Source: Megachile rotundata
Taxonomy: Eukaryota > Arthropoda > Insecta > Hymenoptera > Megachilidae
Direction: 5' to 3'
Assembly (NCBI RefSeq): GCF_050947335.1
Contig: NC_134983.1
Coordinates: 7,936,001 to 8,000,000 of the forward strand
Length of the DNA: 64,000 nt
Of the stretch, positions 63,872 through 64,000 are shown in pieces. Numbering within the stretch: position 1 is the first letter of the stretch; each line of letters opens with the position of its first letter. Under the pieces are notes generated by a model that saw only the letters and a program-made list of their open reading frames with translations, searched no databases and had not been told where the DNA came from. Made by a program: the position numbers and the translations under genes.

Positions 63872-64000
63872 GATGATATTGTTTCTTTTTATTATGAAAT
63901 CAAGAAATGTTAATCATTTTGTTATAATCACTGAAATCACAAAAAATAAGCATAGTTACAAACATGACAAAGATATAACAAATTTCATGTAATATAACGA

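Overview
The window looks like insect nuclear DNA, most likely Hymenoptera (bee-like). It is very AT-rich, has many short introns of about 65-90 bases, carries Tc1/mariner, piggyBac and hAT-type short elements, and encodes an arthropod-type BLTP1/tweek protein. The order-level call is an inference; species cannot be read from the sequence.

Right third (41.05-63.87 kb, minus strand): one complete giant gene, the orthologue of Drosophila tweek / human KIAA1109 (BLTP1) / nematode LPD-3. I assembled 49 coding exons by following frame and splice phase by hand. They join without a frame break into 15,093 nt, or 5,030 codons plus stop, which matches the roughly 5,000-residue size known for the family. 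The protein is a bridge-like lipid-transfer protein: an N-terminal membrane anchor followed by a very long beta-groove rod at ER-plasma membrane contacts. In flies it is needed for PI(4,5)P2 homeostasis and synaptic vesicle recycling.

Left two thirds (1-41 kb): no protein-coding gene that I can support. It holds a dead mariner transposase (about 1.34-2.12 kb), several miniature inverted-repeat elements, tandem repeats of many periods, and many blocks of degenerate AAATTT-type low-complexity DNA. The most unusual items are three copies of one TA-flanked inverted-repeat element (7.0, 9.9 and 25.3 kb). Two of them carry an internal CpG-rich 15-base minisatellite built around ACGCGT; the third has only the arms. 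Other short elements are a TTAA-flanked piggyBac-like MITE (33.8 kb), a hAT-like MITE with 16-base perfect ends (38.7 kb), a tiny 89-base foldback (18.15 kb) and a MITE inside tweek intron 20 (52.7 kb).

There is no multi-gene system here: the layout is one large housekeeping/neuronal gene next to a repeat-rich gene desert. The most testable novelties are the minisatellite-bearing MITE family and the splicing options in tweek: stop-free introns of length 3n, a 30-nt optional exon and a possible poison exon. Exon boundaries come from reading splice consensus and phase and may be off by a base in places.
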